The notes under the pieces: model-generated | The model's database searches: none | What the model saw: only the letters and a program-made list of their open reading frames with translations | What the model was told of the DNA's origin: nothing | Shown here: one piece after another, positions 1 to 6,907 of the stretch | How positions within the stretch are numbered: position 1 is the stretch's first letter | How the letters are laid out: each line of letters begins with the position of its first letter | Translations under genes and position numbers: made by a program | Assembly (NCBI RefSeq): GCF_002920535.1 | Contig: NZ_PQSS01000069.1 | Location: 1 to 39,278, forward strand | DNA: 39,278 nt | Source: Streptomyces sp. Ru71 | Lineage (GTDB): Bacteria; Actinomycetota; Actinomycetes; Streptomycetales; Streptomycetaceae | Direction: 5' to 3'

Positions 1-153
1 GCTATGCGGGGACGGGTGCCGCCCCCGGCGCGGCGGCCCGCGCTAGGCGGGGTGGCGGCCGCCCCGCGCGGCGGCCCATCGCTACGCGCGCACGTGTGGC
101 GGCGGGCAGTCAGGCCGGTAGCGGCGGCGGGCTGCAGCCGCCGACGGCGAGAA

Positions 154-259
154 GGGGACGGGGTGGGGGGTGTCCGCCCGCAGCGGCCGGCACCGCCGAC
201 CCTCACCGTGTCGGGGGCAGTGGGCCGGACCGAGGACGGATACCCCCCACCCCGGCCCC
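154..259. other. Very long imperfect stem-loop upstream of aspA
   Basis: Positions 154-176 can pair with 237-259: 21 Watson-Crick pairs, one G-T wobble (172/241) and one A-G mismatch (158/255), closing a 60-nt GC-rich loop. The arms include a G-tract run and its C-tract complement. No gene is recognised in 1-410, so this may be a structured RNA, a terminator for something to the left, or a repeat-derived element. What I see is the pairing; a function is inference. The first 150 bases are extremely GC-rich and I could not assign them to the end of a gene on either strand. Confidence 0.6.
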
Positions 260-326
260 GACTCACCCACCGGACACAAGGCGCTACACCAGCCACGACG
301 CAACAGCAGCGGGCCGCCGCAGGCAT

Positions 327-360
327 TTCAGGGGCGCGGGGAACTGCGCGAGCAACCACA
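327..360 (+). repeat. Dispersed Streptomyces-type intergenic repeat
   Basis: The segment contains GGGGCGCGGGGAACTGCGCG, a string I recognise as very common in Streptomyces intergenic DNA, often near gene ends or starts. It can fold on the short arms GCGC/GCGC around GGGGAACT. It sits about 50 bp before the aspA start. The 50 bases between are almost only A and C. Family membership is from memory and was not searched. Confidence 0.55.
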
Positions 361-410
361 ACGAAACCCGCACCCACACCACTCCCGAACCACCCACGAA
401 ACGAGACCCC

Positions 411-1823
411 ATGACAACGGCCACCGCCCGCAGCGAACACGACCTCCTCGGCGACCGAGACATCCCCGCAGACGCCTACTGGGGCGTCCACACCCTCCGC
501 GCCACCGAGAACTTCCCCATCACCGGCACCCCCATCTCCGCCTACCCCCACCTCGTCGACGCCCTCGCCGCCGTCAAGGAGGCCGCCGCCCGCGCCAACG
601 AGGAACTCGGCCTCCTGCCCCCCGACAAGGCCGCCGCGATCATCGAGGCCTGCCAGGAGATCCGCGCCGGCAAGCTGCACGACCAGTTCGTCGTCGACGT
701 CATCCAGGGCGGCGCCGGCACCTCCACGAACATGAACGCCAACGAGGTCGTGGCCAACCGCGCACTCGAACTGCTCGGCCACGCCAAGGGCGAGTACACC
801 CACCTGCACCCCAACGAGGACGTCAACCTCGGCCAGTCCACCAACGACGTCTACCCGACCGCCGTCAAGATCGCGACGGTCTTCGCGGTACGTGAACTGC
901 TCAAGGCGATGTCCGTACTCCAGGACGCCTTCGCCCGCAAGGCCGTCGAGTTCCGCGACGTGCTCAAGATGGGCCGTACACAGTTGCAGGACGCGGTCCC
1001 CATGACGCTCGGTCAAGAGTTCTCGGCCTACGCGGTCATGATCGAGGAGGACCGCAGCCGTCTCGCCGAGGCCGTCGAGCTGATCCACGAGATCAACCTC
1101 GGCGCCACGGCCATCGGCACCGGCCTCAACGCCCCCGCCGGCTACGCCGAGGCCGCCCGCCGCCACCTCGCCGACATCACCGGCCTCCCGCTCGTCACCG
1201 CCACCAACCTCGTCGAGGCCACCCAGGACTGCGGCGCCTTCGTCCAGATGTCCGGCGTCCTCAAGCGCATCGCGGTCAAGCTCTCCAAGAGCTGCAACGA
1301 CCTGCGCCTGCTCTCCTCCGGCCCCCGCGCCGGCCTCGGCGAGATCAACCTCCCCCCGGTCCAGGCCGGTTCGTCGATCATGCCCGGCAAGGTCAACCCG
1401 GTGATCCCCGAGGTCGTCAACCAGGTCGCCTTCGAGGTGATCGGCAACGACGTCACCATCACGATGGCCGCGGAGGCCGGCCAGCTCCAGCTGAACGCGT
1501 TCGAGCCGATCATCCTGCACTCCCTCTCCGAGTCCATCACCCACCTGCAGCGGGCCTGCCTCACGCTCGCCGCCCGCTGCGTCGACGGGATCACCGCCAA
1601 CACCGACCGCCTGCGCGCGACCGTGGAGAACTCCATCGGCTTGGTCACCGCCCTCAACCCGCACATCGGCTACACGGCGGCGACGGACATCGCGAAGGAG
1701 GCGCTGGCCACCGGCCGCGGAGTGGCCGAACTGGTCCTGGAGAAGGGCCTGCTCCCGGCCGACCGCCTGGCGGCCCTGCTCCGCCCCGAGGTCGTGGCCG
1801 GCAGCGCGGCCCCGCTGGCCTGA
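411..1823 (+). CDS. aspA: Aspartate ammonia-lyase
   Basis: 470-aa member of the fumarase/aspartase superfamily that would deaminate L-aspartate to fumarate and ammonia in the cytosol. Signature blocks are in order: GTSTNMN (about residues 103-109), GQSTNDVYPT (141-150), GRTQLQDAVP (188-197) and the catalytic SS loop GSSIMPGKVNP (320-330). Length fits bacterial aspartases (about 470). The frame stays open well upstream, but residues before ATG 411 are low-complexity and non-homologous, so 411 is chosen; no strong Shine-Dalgarno is visible. glsA follows 55 bp later on the same strand, suggesting a two-gene ammonia-releasing unit feeding the TCA cycle and glutamate. A fumarase is the alternative, but the motif spelling and length favour aspartase. 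Confidence 0.93.
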   Translation: MTTATARSEHDLLGDRDIPADAYWGVHTLRATENFPITGTPISAYPHLVDALAAVKEAAARANEELGLLPPDKAAAIIEACQEIRAGKLHDQFVVDVIQGGAGTSTNMNANEVVANRALELLGHAKGEYTHLHPNEDVNLGQSTNDVYPTAVKIATVFAVRELLKAMSVLQDAFARKAVEFRDVLKMGRTQLQDAVPMTLGQEFSAYAVMIEEDRSRLAEAVELIHEINLGATAIGTGLNAPAGYAEAARRHLADITGLPLVTATNLVEATQDCGAFVQMSGVLKRIAVKLSKSCNDLRLLSSGPRAGLGEINLPPVQAGSSIMPGKVNPVIPEVVNQVAFEVIGNDVTITMAAEAGQLQLNAFEPIILHSLSESITHLQRACLTLAARCVDGITANTDRLRATVENSIGLVTALNPHIGYTAATDIAKEALATGRGVAELVLEKGLLPADRLAALLRPEVVAGSAAPLA

Positions 1824-1878
1824 CCTGCCGAAGAACACCGGAGCGCACCAGCACCGGCCCGGAGGGAGAATAACGATC

Positions 1879-2802
1879 ATGACGTCGCCGAAGAGCTTCG
1901 AGCCGGTCCTGGAGCGCATAGCCGAGGAGATCGAACGCACCCCGGGCCGCGGCCGCCCCGCCGACTACATCCCGGCGCTGGCGGCCCGCGACCCACGCCG
2001 CTTCGGCATGGCCGTGGCGGAGCCGGACGGCACGGTGTACGGCGTGGGGGACTGGCGTGAGCCGTTCTCCACCCAGTCCATCACCAAGGTCTTCACCCTG
2101 GCGCTCGACCTCGCCCGGGAGGGCGACGAACTGTGGGAGCACGTGGGCCGCGAGCCGTCCGGCAACCCGTTCAACTCTCTGGTGCAGCTGGAGTACGAGA
2201 ACGGCATCCCACGCAACCCGTTCATCAACGCGGGCGCACTGGTCGTCACCGACCGCCTCCACACCCGCAGCGGCGACGCGGCGGGCGAGCTGCTGGACTT
2301 CCTGCGTGCCGAGAGCGGCAACGCGGACCTGGCCTTCGACGAGGAGGTCGCCGCCTCGGAGTCGGCGCACGGCGACCGCAACGCGGCCCTGGCCCACTTC
2401 ATGGCGTCGTACGGGAACATCGACAACCCGGTGCCCGACCTGCTCGACCAGTACTTCCGCCAGTGCTCGATCACCGCCTCCTGCGCGGACCTGGCGCTGG
2501 CGACGGGATTCCTGGCCCGGCACGGCATCCGGGCGGACGGCTCCCGTCTTCTCACCCGCAGCCAGGCCAAGCAGGTCAACGCCATCATGCTGACGTGCGG
2601 CACGTACGACGCGGCGGGGGACTTCGCCTACCGCGTGGGCCTGCCGGGCAAGAGCGGCGTGGGCGGCGGCATCATCGCGGTCGTACCGGGCCGCTGCACG
2701 CTGTGCGTATGGAGCCCGGGCCTGGACGAACGCGGCAACTCGGTGGCGGGGGTGGCGGCGCTGGACCGCTTCACGACGCTGACGGGCCTCTCGATCTTCT
2801 GA
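1879..2802 (+). CDS. glsA: Glutaminase
   Basis: 307-aa serine-dependent glutaminase (beta-lactamase-like fold) converting glutamine to glutamate and ammonia. The nucleophile motif S-x-x-K is at S67-I-T-K70, inside the family block STQSITKVF; NPFINAGA and ASYGNIDNPV are further family blocks. Length matches bacterial glutaminases (about 305-310). The start ATG follows GGAGGGAG with about 10 nt spacing. It lies 55 bp behind aspA and is probably co-transcribed, joining two deamination steps. A C/A-rich repeat tract follows the stop and may be the termination region. Confidence 0.95.
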   Translation: MTSPKSFEPVLERIAEEIERTPGRGRPADYIPALAARDPRRFGMAVAEPDGTVYGVGDWREPFSTQSITKVFTLALDLAREGDELWEHVGREPSGNPFNSLVQLEYENGIPRNPFINAGALVVTDRLHTRSGDAAGELLDFLRAESGNADLAFDEEVAASESAHGDRNAALAHFMASYGNIDNPVPDLLDQYFRQCSITASCADLALATGFLARHGIRADGSRLLTRSQAKQVNAIMLTCGTYDAAGDFAYRVGLPGKSGVGGGIIAVVPGRCTLCVWSPGLDERGNSVAGVAALDRFTTLTGLSIF

Positions 2803-2826
2803 CCGGGAAACCACCCACACAACACG

Positions 2827-2900
2827 CAACCACGACCCGCAACCGGCAACCACGACCCGCAACCCGCAACCACGACCCGCAACCCGCAACCCGCACCCCC
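2827..2900 (+). repeat. 20-bp tandem repeats in a C/A-rich, T-free tract
   Basis: Three copies of a 20-bp unit begin at 2827, 2847 and 2867, each starting CAACCACGACCCGCAACC, followed by a partial copy. The wider interval from about 2806 to 3000 on the plus strand is nearly devoid of T and poor in G. It separates glsA from the mannosyltransferase gene. C-rich, G-poor RNA downstream of a stop codon is the composition Rho prefers, so Rho-dependent termination of aspA-glsA is plausible. Nothing protein-like is seen in 2803-3056. Confidence 0.7.
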
Positions 2901-3056
2901 CCCCACAGGCAACACGCACCCCCCACAAGCGACGCGAAACCACTCACACCCAGCACAAGCCCACAGCCCCCCACCTCACACGCCGTCCACACACCAGCCC
3001 CCACCCCGAGGCCGGCGCGTCGCTTTCCGGCCACCCGGCCTCGGCACGCTGTCCCG

Positions 3057-4460
3057 ATGCTGGCCATGGTTTTTCCCGTCGATCTGCGTCGCTGCCAGGT
3101 GCTCGGCCTGGCCGGCACCGCCTTCCTCGCCCTGGGCGGGGAGACGGCAGGCGCCCTGCCGATGCCGGACCTGCCGGCCCCGTCCTCGGTCCGCGCCGCG
3201 CTGGGGCTGGTCGGCGTGTACTTCGGTGTCGTCCTGCTGATCGCCGCCTGGGCCCTGCTGGGCCGGCTGGTGCGCGGCCCGCGCCCTCCCTCCCCGCGCG
3301 CCCTGCTGCTGGTGCTGGCCATATGGGCGGCCCCGCTGCTGCTCGCGCCGCCGCTGTTCAGCCGTGACGTCTACAGCTACCTCGCCCAGGGCGCCATGGT
3401 CGACGCACACCTGGACGTCTACGCGCACGGCCCGGCCCTGCTCGGCGGCCCGCTCGCCGACGAGGTGGCCCCGCTGTGGCGGCACACGGGAGCGCCGTAC
3501 GGCCCGGTGTTCCTCGCGGCGGCGTCGGCGCTGTCCGGGCTGACCCGGGGCGAACTGCCCGCCGGACTGCTCGGGATGCGCCTGCTCGCGCTGCTCGGCG
3601 TGGCCCTCATGGCGGCCGTGCTGCCCCGCCTGGCCCGTGCCGCCGGCGCCGATCCGGCCGCCGCGCTGTGGCTGGGCGCGCTCAACCCGCTGGTGCTGCT
3701 GCACCTGGTGGCCGGTGCGCACAACGACGCCCTCATGCTGGGCCTGCTCGGCCTCGGCCTGGTCGCGGCCGTGGGCCGCCGCCCGCTGACCGGCGCCGTA
3801 CTCGTCACGCTCGCCGCCCTGGTCAAGGCGCCCGCCCTGCTCGGCCTCGCCGCCGTGGTCGTCGTCCAGGTACGCGCCGGCCGCCGCCCGTTGCCGGCCG
3901 CCCTGTCGACGCTGGCCGCGACGGCCGCCACCACCGCCGTGGCCACCGTCCTCGCGGGCACGGGCTATGGCTGGATCGGCGCCCTGGACACCCCGGTCTC
4001 CGCGCACAACTGGGCCCCGACCAGCCTGCTGGGCCGGGCCACCGGCGCCCTGCTGGAACGGCTCGGCAGCGACCTCGCCCCGCTCGCGGTGCCGGCCTGG
4101 CACGTGCTCGGCCTCGCCGTCACCGCCGTCGCGCTCGCGGCCATCTGGTGGCGCTGGCGCCCACGCCCGGTGTACGCCCTCGGGCTGAGCCTGGCCGCGG
4201 TGGCCGCGTTCGGACCGGCGATCCGCCCCTGGTACGCCCTGTGGGGGCTGTTCCTCATCGCGGCCGCCGCGCCCAGCGCCTCGGTCCGGCACCGGACGGC
4301 GGCCGTGTCGGGGGTGCTGGCGCTCGCCGTGCTGCCCGGCGGCGGCCCTGCCGACACCGGGCAGCTGGTACTGGCCGTCTCCGGCGGCGCACTCGCCCTG
4401 GTGGTCCTGCTCCACGCCCATCAGGTGGCGCAGCTTCCGGCACTGGAGCGGACCGCATGA
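3057..4460 (+). CDS. Polyprenol-phosphomannose-dependent mannosyltransferase, MptB-like
   Basis: 467-aa polytopic membrane protein of the GT-C type, resembling MptB alpha-1,6-mannosyltransferases of actinobacterial lipomannan/lipoarabinomannan-type glycan assembly. It has a dozen or so hydrophobic helices, and the block FSRDVYSYLAQG (about residues 102-113) carries the acidic residue typical of the first extracytoplasmic loop of this family; NPLVLLHLVAGAHNDALM is a second family block. ATG 3057 is chosen at the point where the AC-rich leader ends; ATG 3066 is an alternative, and no clear ribosome binding site decides. The stop overlaps the next gene by 4 bp (ATGA), so translation is probably coupled. 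The donor would be polyprenyl-phosphate mannose at the outer face of the membrane; the acceptor cannot be read from the sequence. Confidence 0.8.
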   Translation: MLAMVFPVDLRRCQVLGLAGTAFLALGGETAGALPMPDLPAPSSVRAALGLVGVYFGVVLLIAAWALLGRLVRGPRPPSPRALLLVLAIWAAPLLLAPPLFSRDVYSYLAQGAMVDAHLDVYAHGPALLGGPLADEVAPLWRHTGAPYGPVFLAAASALSGLTRGELPAGLLGMRLLALLGVALMAAVLPRLARAAGADPAAALWLGALNPLVLLHLVAGAHNDALMLGLLGLGLVAAVGRRPLTGAVLVTLAALVKAPALLGLAAVVVVQVRAGRRPLPAALSTLAATAATTAVATVLAGTGYGWIGALDTPVSAHNWAPTSLLGRATGALLERLGSDLAPLAVPAWHVLGLAVTAVALAAIWWRWRPRPVYALGLSLAAVAAFGPAIRPWYALWGLFLIAAAAPSASVRHRTAAVSGVLALAVLPGGGPADTGQLVLAVSGGALALVVLLHAHQVAQLPALERTA

Positions 4461-5893
4461 GCACCCCGACCGGGCGACGTACGCCCACCACCGACCACGA
4501 TCGGCTGCTCCTCCTGCTCGCCCTGGCCACGGCCGTGACCGTGTTCACGGCGACCGTGCCGCTGCTGCGCGACTGGTTCGACCTGCGGGTCTACTACGGC
4601 ACCGTGCACACCTGGGTCCACCACGGCGGCCACGTCTACGACTACCGGGTGCCGGGCACGGCGTACGGCTTCACCTATCCGCCCTTCGCGGCGGTCACCA
4701 TGCTGCCCATGGCCCTGCTGAGCCGTCCCGCCGCCATCGCCGGGGCGCTGCTGCTGGACGCGGTGGCGCTGGCGGTGGTGCTGCGGGTGCTGGCGGACCG
4801 GGCGTGGCGCCGGCCCGGCTGGTTCGGCTGGGGTCTGATCCTGTGCGCTCTCACCCTGTTCGAGCCGCTGCGCGACACCGTGAGCTTCGGCCAGGTCAAC
4901 CTGCTCCTGCTGGCCCTGGTGCTCGCCGACGCCCGGCTGCTGACCTTCGGCCATAACCGTGACCGCGGCCGTGGCTGGGGCCGTGCGGCGGGCGTCGGCA
5001 CCGGACTGGCGGCGGCGATCAAGCTCACACCCGCCCTGTTCATCGGCATGCTGCTGCTCGCCCGCCGATGGCGTGCCGCCGCTGTCGCGACCGCGGTCGC
5101 CCTCGCGGCGACGGCCCTCGCCGCCCTGGTCGCCCCGGGCCCGTCCCGCTTCTACTGGACCGAGGCGATGTGGGACACCACGCGCGTGGGCCGCCTCGAC
5201 TACGTCTCCAACCAGTCCCTGCAAGGGGTGCTCGCACGGCTGGGCGAGCCGGACCGCGCGCTGTGGGCCGTCACCGTCCTGGCGGCGCTGGGCGTCTGGG
5301 CGTGGCGGACGCGCCGCGCGGCCGCCGCAGGCGACCGGCAGGCCGCCTTCGCGCTCACCGGCCTCGCCGCCTGCCTGGTCAGCCCCGTCACCTGGGTCCA
5401 CCACCTGGTGTGGCTGCTGCCGTCCTTCGCCGTCCTGCTGCGCGCGGGGCACGCGCGCGTGGCGGGCGTCCTGTACGCGGTGCTGTGCACCAGCGTGGTG
5501 TGGCTGTGGGCCCACGACGCCTCCGGCGTGGCCGCATTCGCCGGCTCCAACGCCTACACCTGGGTCACGCTCGGCCTGCTGCTGTGGCTGCCGCTCCGTC
5601 ACCCCCGCTCAGAGGAACGCTTCTTGAGCCGCAGCGCCAACGCGACGGCCGCCGCACCCACGGTGGAGGCCGAGGCGATGACGACGGTCTGCGCCCAGCC
5701 GGAGCCGTCGTCCTGCGCCGCGACGGGCACGGCGGGCACGGCGGCCACCGGCGAGGCGGCGGGGGAGGCGACGGCGGAGGCGTGCGGCCCGTGCGGGGGC
5801 GGCGTCTCGCGCAGCGCGTCCAGTGAGCCGACCGGGTCGACCCGCCCGGCGGCGGCGAACCCCCAGTCCAGCAGCGCGCGCGCTTCCTCGTAG
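4457..5893 (+). CDS. GT87-type mannosyltransferase with unusual C-terminal tail
   Basis: 478-aa polytopic protein of the GT87/DUF2029 family (PimE-like), the second of two coupled glycosyltransferases. Family features: YYGTVHTWVHHGG and YGFTYPPFA near the N-terminus, SFGQVNLLLL and KLTPALF in the middle, and SPVTWVHHLVWLLPS near the C-terminal helices. ATG 4457 overlaps the previous stop (ATGA). Family members normally end soon after the last helix (here around LLLWLPLRHP, residue about 380). This frame runs on for about 97 Ala/Thr/Ser-rich residues that are exactly the antisense of the carboxypeptidase gene on the other strand. The tail is therefore probably non-functional read-on. The substrate is unknown. 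Confidence 0.82.
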   Translation: MSTPTGRRTPTTDHDRLLLLLALATAVTVFTATVPLLRDWFDLRVYYGTVHTWVHHGGHVYDYRVPGTAYGFTYPPFAAVTMLPMALLSRPAAIAGALLLDAVALAVVLRVLADRAWRRPGWFGWGLILCALTLFEPLRDTVSFGQVNLLLLALVLADARLLTFGHNRDRGRGWGRAAGVGTGLAAAIKLTPALFIGMLLLARRWRAAAVATAVALAATALAALVAPGPSRFYWTEAMWDTTRVGRLDYVSNQSLQGVLARLGEPDRALWAVTVLAALGVWAWRTRRAAAAGDRQAAFALTGLAACLVSPVTWVHHLVWLLPSFAVLLRAGHARVAGVLYAVLCTSVVWLWAHDASGVAAFAGSNAYTWVTLGLLLWLPLRHPRSEERFLSRSANATAAAPTVEAEAMTTVCAQPEPSSCAATGTAGTAATGEAAGEATAEACGPCGGGVSRSASSEPTGSTRPAAANPQSSSARASS

Positions 5894-6810
5894 ACGGCGA
5901 GCCCGCCGCCCGTCTGAGGGTTCATCACCGTCACGACGAGGGTGCGCCCGCCCCGCCGGGCGGCGGCGACCAGCGTGTTGCCCGCCTCGCTGGTGTAGCC
6001 GTTCTTGATGCCGATCAGCCCGGGGTAGGGCTCCACCCCGTCTGCGCCGGTGAGCAGGCGGTTGGTGTTGCGGATGCCGTACGACCATCCGCCGCCGCCC
6101 GGGAAGACGGCCTCGGCCGTGCCGCAGTAGTGCGCGAAGTCGGGGTTGCGCAGCCCTTCCCGACCGAACACCGCCAGGTCGTACGCCGAGGAGACCTGGC
6201 CGGGCGTGTCGTAGCCGTCGGGGGAGAGCACCCGTGTGTCCAGGGCACCCAGCGAGCGCGCCTTGGCCTGCATCTGCGCGGCCGTGGCCGACCATCCGCC
6301 GTTGAGCGCGGCCAGTACGTGCACCGCGTCGTTGCCGGAGTTGAGGAAGACACCGCGCCACAGATCGGCGACCGTGTAGGTCTGGTTCTCGGCGACCCCG
6401 ACCAGGCTGCTGCCGGGCCCGATCCCGGCCAGTTCCTCCTCGCTGACCCGGTGTTCGAGGCCGGCGGGCAGCGCGGGCAGCACCGTCAGCGCGAACAGCG
6501 TCTTCAGGGTGCTGGCCGGCGGGAGCCTGCGGTGCGCCTCGTGCGCGGCGAGCACGTCGCCGGTGCGGGCGTCGGCCACCAGCCAGGACAGCGCGGAGAC
6601 GTCGGGCAGGAACGGGGCGCCGCCGCGCAGGCGTACCTGGGTGCCGGACCGCTGGAGCACGGACGGCTCGGGCTGCGCCGCCCGCCCGCCACCGGGGGTG
6701 GGCTCCGCCCCGCCCGCGGCCAGCGCCGGGACGGGGGCGAGTGCCAGGACACCCGCCACCGTGAGTGCACAGGCCGACAAGGCGATCCGGGAAGGAAATC
6801 CGATGGTCAT
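5599..6810 (-). CDS. D-alanyl-D-alanine carboxypeptidase (peptidase S11)
   Basis: 403-aa exported low-molecular-weight penicillin-binding protein trimming D-Ala from peptidoglycan stem peptides. The N-terminal signal peptide runs to about residue 32 (ALA-AGG). Active-site motifs: S100-T-L-K103 (SxxK), S158-G-N160 (SxN) and K269-N270-G271 in place of the usual KTG. A Pro/Ala-rich linker (about 330-370) leads to a C-terminal hydrophobic helix and RLKKR, giving membrane anchoring with the catalytic domain outside. The ATG has no Shine-Dalgarno; TAGGTT lies 6 nt upstream, so a leaderless transcript is likely. The last ~98 codons lie antisense to the tail of the GT87 gene (295-bp convergent overlap). 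Confidence 0.92.
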   Translation of the reverse strand: MTIGFPSRIALSACALTVAGVLALAPVPALAAGGAEPTPGGGRAAQPEPSVLQRSGTQVRLRGGAPFLPDVSALSWLVADARTGDVLAAHEAHRRLPPASTLKTLFALTVLPALPAGLEHRVSEEELAGIGPGSSLVGVAENQTYTVADLWRGVFLNSGNDAVHVLAALNGGWSATAAQMQAKARSLGALDTRVLSPDGYDTPGQVSSAYDLAVFGREGLRNPDFAHYCGTAEAVFPGGGGWSYGIRNTNRLLTGADGVEPYPGLIGIKNGYTSEAGNTLVAAARRGGRTLVVTVMNPQTGGGLAVYEEARALLDWGFAAAGRVDPVGSLDALRETPPPHGPHASAVASPAASPVAAVPAVPVAAQDDGSGWAQTVVIASASTVGAAAVALALRLKKRSSERG

Positions 6811-6816
6811 ACGATC

Positions 6817-6841
6817 AACCTAGGAATCTCCGGGAGATTCC
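6817..6841 (-). promoter_or_regulatory. Leaderless promoter with perfect 19-bp palindrome
   Basis: GGAATCTCCGGGAGATTCC (6823-6841) is a perfect inverted repeat with 9-bp arms and one central base. On the minus strand it abuts the putative -10 box TAGGTT (6822-6817), which lies 6 nt before the ATG of the D-Ala-D-Ala carboxypeptidase. The palindrome therefore fills the space where the -35/-10 spacer should be; no good -35 is seen. This is the position of a repressor or activator operator. The cognate regulator is unknown. Confidence 0.6.
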
Positions 6842-6907
6842 CCCCGCTGCCCGCGCCGGACGGGTCACGCCTGCACCCGGATGCCGCACGCCACGGAGGC
6901 CTGCCGG

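Noticed and set aside
4..414. Open frames in the first 400 bases as the end of an upstream gene
   Set aside because: Arg/Pro/Ala/Gly-rich, no motif, and they run through the long stem-loop; not supportable as coding.
1654..2943. Long minus-strand frame antisense to glsA
   Set aside because: Its start lies in the C/A repeat tract (giving artificial CGLRVVVAG repeats), and it has no domain.
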